Part shown: positions 61,194 to 64,000 of the stretch, one piece after another
Layout of the letters: each line of letters starts with the position of its first letter
How positions within the stretch are numbered: the first letter of the stretch is position 1
DNA from: Erythrobacter sp. SCSIO 43205
GTDB lineage: Bacteria > Pseudomonadota > Alphaproteobacteria > Sphingomonadales > Sphingomonadaceae
DNA length: 64,000 nt
Direction: 5' to 3'
NCBI RefSeq assembly: GCF_019904235.1
Contig: NZ_CP063202.1
Span: forward strand, 2,356,001 to 2,420,000
Translations under genes and position numbers: made by a program
Notes under the pieces: generated by a model
What the model was told of the DNA's origin: nothing
The model's database searches: none
What the model saw: only the letters and a program-made list of their open reading frames with translations

Positions 61194-62957
61194 ATGGCCG
61201 GCGAATTGACGATGTCCCCGGTGATGCAAGATGCACTGGTGATCCTTGGATCGGCAGGCATCGTCATCCCCGTGTTTGCGCGTTTTCGCATCACACCGAT
61301 TATCGGTTTCATCCTTATTGGCGTGGCGGTTGGCCCCTTTGGCCTTGGGATGTTGGTCGATGAGAACCCGTGGTTGCAATATGTGACCATATCCGACCCT
61401 GAACGATTAACACCCTTTGCCGACTTCGGCATCATATTGCTTTTGTTCGCCATCGGGTTGGAGCTGTCGTTCAACCGGCTTTGGCAACTCAGAAAACTCG
61501 TCTTTGGCCTCGGCAGCCTTGAGCTCCTTATCATTGGCAGCATTTCGGCGGCTTTCTTTGGCCAGTATTCAGGCATGGATACGACCGCCGCGCTCGCATT
61601 GGGCTTTGCACTGGCCTTCTCATCGACCGCGATCGTGCTGCCGATAGCGGGCACGAAAAGTCCGGTTGGCCGCGCCGCATTGTCCATGCTTTTGTTTGAA
61701 GACATCATGATCGTGCCGATCATCTTTATCCTCGGCGCGCTTGCTCCCACGGCGGCAGCTGGCGGGGTTGAAGGGCTGACCAATACGCTCGTGTCAGGCG
61801 GCCTGGTTATCATCGTGCTGCTTGTTGTGGGGCGCTTTGCCCTGCCCCGCCTGTTCAGTCAGGCTGCCCGCACCAAAAGCCCCGAACTGTTTCTTGCAGC
61901 CACCATGCTGGTGGTTATCGGCGCAAGCCTTGCAACGTCGGCGACCGGCCTATCACCTATCGTGGGCGCGCTGATCGCAGGGCTTCTGATCGCTGAAACG
62001 GAATATCACGGCGAAGTCGAAACCATCATGGAGCCGTTTAAAGGCCTTGCCCTCGGTGTATTCCTCATCACTATCGGGATGAGCGTCAACCTCCTTCAAG
62101 TGTGGGCTAATTTGGGCGAGGTTATCGCCGCACTGGTCGGGCTTTTGGTATTCAAAGCGATTATTACCGGCACCCTTCTCAAGATGATGGGCGCACGGCG
62201 CAGCACTGCCGCGGAAACGGGCGTCTTGATGGCAAGCCCCTCTGAAACCACTTTGATTGTTCTTGCCGCTGCAACCAGCGCTTTGGTGATCGACACTGAA
62301 ACTGCACAATTCTGGCAGATCGTCACCGCACTCGGCCTAACGGTCACACCGCTGCTGGCAAAGCTTGGCCGGGTGATTGCGCGGCGCATAGAGCTCGCGC
62401 CGGAATTGCCCGAAGAGGATTCAGAAGAGGCGCGCACCATCATCATCGGTGGGGGGCGCGTGGGGCGCTTGGTCGCCGATATGATGACAAAGCACGACCA
62501 ACCCTATGTCATCCTCGACAGTGACCCCGATCTGATCGACGATGCAAAGCGCAATGGATACCGCGCCACATTCGGCGATGCCGCGCGCGGAGATTCGCTC
62601 ACCCGCCTGGGGGTCGAAACCGCGCCTTCCGTGGTCCTGACCATGGACGAGCCCGTGCTAGCGCAGCGATTGGTGGGCAAATTGCGCAAAGAGCACCCCG
62701 ACCTACTGATCGTATCGCGCGCCCGCGACACCGATCACGCCGCGCAATTGTACCGCGCAGGGGCGAGCCACGCCGTACCCGAAACGCTCGAAAGCTCGTT
62801 GCAACTGTCCGAGGCGGTACTGGTCGATATTGGCGTAGCTATGGGGCCGGTCATCGCCTCAATCCACGAAAAGCGCGACGAATTTCGTGAGCGTCTGGAG
62901 ATTGACGGCGGGTTGAAACAGCCGCCAAAGCTCCGGACATCGACGAGCGAAGGCTAA
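61194..62957 (+). CDS. Kef-type monovalent cation:proton antiporter (CPA2) with RCK domain
   Basis: The 587-residue protein has twelve or so membrane segments (FRITPIIGFILIGVAVGPFGLGML at the start, FGIILLLFAIGLELSFNRLWQLR) and a C-terminal TrkA-N/RCK domain from about residue 415 (ARTIIIGGGRVGRLVADMMTKHDQPYVILDSDPD). It resembles YbaL/KefB-like antiporters that export K+ or Na+ in exchange for protons, gated through the nucleotide-binding RCK domain. It follows the nitrilase gene after 41 bases. Confidence 0.88.
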   Translation: MAGELTMSPVMQDALVILGSAGIVIPVFARFRITPIIGFILIGVAVGPFGLGMLVDENPWLQYVTISDPERLTPFADFGIILLLFAIGLELSFNRLWQLRKLVFGLGSLELLIIGSISAAFFGQYSGMDTTAALALGFALAFSSTAIVLPIAGTKSPVGRAALSMLLFEDIMIVPIIFILGALAPTAAAGGVEGLTNTLVSGGLVIIVLLVVGRFALPRLFSQAARTKSPELFLAATMLVVIGASLATSATGLSPIVGALIAGLLIAETEYHGEVETIMEPFKGLALGVFLITIGMSVNLLQVWANLGEVIAALVGLLVFKAIITGTLLKMMGARRSTAAETGVLMASPSETTLIVLAAATSALVIDTETAQFWQIVTALGLTVTPLLAKLGRVIARRIELAPELPEEDSEEARTIIIGGGRVGRLVADMMTKHDQPYVILDSDPDLIDDAKRNGYRATFGDAARGDSLTRLGVETAPSVVLTMDEPVLAQRLVGKLRKEHPDLLIVSRARDTDHAAQLYRAGASHAVPETLESSLQLSEAVLVDIGVAMGPVIASIHEKRDEFRERLEIDGGLKQPPKLRTSTSEG

Positions 62958-63001
62958 TTTCTGGCGAGCCGATGCTGCGCACGCTCGTGCCGGGGCAATG
63001 C

Positions 63002-64000
63002 TTACTGGCTCAAGAGCGCTTTAACCGCAGCGATTGCTTCGCTTGCCTTTGAACCATCTGGTCCGCCGCCCTGCGCCATATCCGGACGTCCACCGCCGCC
63101 CTTGCCGCCAAGCGCTTCAACACCTGCGCGCACCAGATCAACCGCGCTGAACCGATCCGTCAGATCATCGGTTACCGCTGCTGCAATGCTGGCCTTGCCG
63201 TCGTTCACCGCGACAATCGCTGCGACACCTGATCCGAGGCGTTGTTTAGTTTCGTCAAGCAGAGGGCGCAGCTCTTTTGGGTTCAATCCCTCAAGAACCT
63301 GCCCGCTGAACGCAATGCCGCCGACCTCTTCATCGGCAGGCCCTGCGTCGGTGCCACCTGTGCCTCCGCCGCCAAGCGCGAGCGCTTTCTTGGCCTCAGC
63401 CAGCTCTTTTTCAAGCCGCTTGCGTTCATCCATCAGCGCGCTGATCCGGGCTGGCACCTCTTCGGGTGTCGCTTTGATCACGCTCGCTGCCGTCTTCAAC
63501 GCTTCTTCACGGTTGACCAGCCACTTGCGTGCTGCATCGCCAGTGAGAGCTTCAATCCGGCGCACGCCAGAAGACACAGCGCTTTCCGAAATGATGCGGA
63601 ACAGGCCGATGTCGCCAGTCGCGTTGACGTGGGTCCCGCCGCACAGTTCGACAGAATAATTGCGTCCCTCGCCTGCCCCCGGACTTTTGGAGACGCGCCC
63701 CATTGAGAGAACGCGCACTTCATCGCCATATTTCTCGCCAAACAGCGCAAGAGCGCCCGCCTCGACCGCATCATCCGGGCTCATTAGCCGCGTTGCCACA
63801 GGTTCATTGGCGAGGATTTCGGCGTTTACCTCGGCCTCAATCGCAGCGATGTCTTCGCTCGACAAAGCCTTGGGGTGGGAGAAATCGAAGCGCAGCCGGT
63901 CATCTGCGACAAGCGAGCCTTTCTGGGTCACATGATCGCCAAGCTGACCGCGCAATGCGGCGTGCACGAGGTGCGTTGCTGAGTGATTGGCGCGAATCTG
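63002..64000 (-). CDS. alaS: Alanyl-tRNA synthetase, C-terminal third (5' part outside window)
   Basis: Reading leftward from the window edge gives 332 residues to the stop at 63002-63004. They include the editing-domain zinc ligands [12 protein letters not shown] at the very start and [13 protein letters not shown], then the SAD region [14 protein letters not shown], a coiled-coil ([20 protein letters not shown]) and the C-Ala domain ([16 protein letters not shown]). It charges tRNA-Ala and edits Ser and Gly mischarging. Confidence 0.96.
   Translation of the reverse strand, partial: QIRANHSATHLVHAALRGQLGDHVTQKGSLVADDRLRFDFSHPKALSSEDIAAIEAEVNAEILANEPVATRLMSPDDAVEAGALALFGEKYGDEVRVLSMGRVSKSPGAGEGRNYSVELCGGTHVNATGDIGLFRIISESAVSSGVRRIEALTGDAARKWLVNREEALKTAASVIKATPEEVPARISALMDERKRLEKELAEAKKALALGGGGTGGTDAGPADEEVGGIAFSGQVLEGLNPKELRPLLDETKQRLGSGVAAIVAVNDGKASIAAAVTDDLTDRFSAVDLVRAGVEALGGKGGGGRPDMAQGGGPDGSKASEAIAAVKALLSQ

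Noticed and set aside
1..64000. CRISPR array
   Set aside because: No regularly spaced direct repeats with unique spacers; repeats seen are inverted and dispersed.
1..64000. Prophage, insertion sequence or integrative element
   Set aside because: No transposase, integrase, portal or structural gene; both tRNA genes have intact neighbours.

Overview
The window is a gene-dense stretch of chromosome from an alphaproteobacterium, most likely a sphingomonad of the Erythrobacteraceae type (a judgement from gene content and protein sequences, not from a search). Supporting signs are a CpdR-type response regulator, a TIGR02300 (FYDLN acid) protein, a CP4-like EPSP synthase, an ATP synthase membrane sector with both b and b-prime subunits, a SapC-family protein, a periplasmic dipeptidyl peptidase IV, and several families of short palindromic repeats between genes. 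No rRNA, insertion sequence, prophage or CRISPR array is visible. About 70 protein genes and two tRNA genes are supported, and no gene-free gap exceeds 300 bases.

Layout. 1-1444: a GST (cut by the window edge) and a DUF808 membrane protein. 1642-2895: the rpsF-rpsR-rplI ribosomal operon. 3019-8880: amn, then a leftward run asd / lipoprotein / HCCA-isomerase / GFA protein / hydrolase, and a rightward MEST-like hydrolase. 8976-11207: dipeptidyl peptidase IV. 11345-17037: the ffh-rpsP-rimM-trmD-rplS cluster, interrupted between rimM and trmD by a GRDP-like protein, a TIGR04222 membrane protein with a Gly/Cys-rich tail and two microORFs. 17302-22575: tRNA-Ala, the FYDLN protein, then aroA, three tiny membrane proteins, cmk and rpsA. 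22689-27084: gloB, a quinone reductase and the ATP synthase Fo operon. 27259-32039: the ydbH-ynbE-ydbL envelope lipid-transport set and radC. 32164-41626: purB, a LapA-like protein, pyrF, trpF, an outer-membrane protein, trpB, a tiny membrane protein, trpA, accD and folC. 41865-55878: two AmpG-like permeases, a Rieske oxygenase, a pseudouridine synthase, rsmD, a UvrD helicase, a hemolysin-III protein, a DEAD-box helicase, a FAD oxidase and SapC. 55879-64000: a candidate small RNA, an N-formylglutamate amidohydrolase, cpdR, tRNA-Val, icd, a GNAT/nitrilase fusion, a Kef-type antiporter and the 3' part of alaS.

Most genes are housekeeping: translation, tryptophan and folate synthesis, fatty-acid and nucleotide synthesis, ATP synthesis and envelope maintenance. 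Many neighbours overlap by 1-4 bases, which points to translational coupling. The unusual material is (i) a second copy of the first 20 codons of ffh just upstream of ffh, identical in protein but recoded at 13 codons; (ii) a palindromic repeat read in frame inside trmD; (iii) the GRDP/TIGR04222/microORF block inside a conserved ribosome-biogenesis operon; (iv) single-base frameshifts in icd and in the adjacent nitrilase gene, about 340 bases apart; and (v) a structured, strongly terminated non-coding region after sapC.
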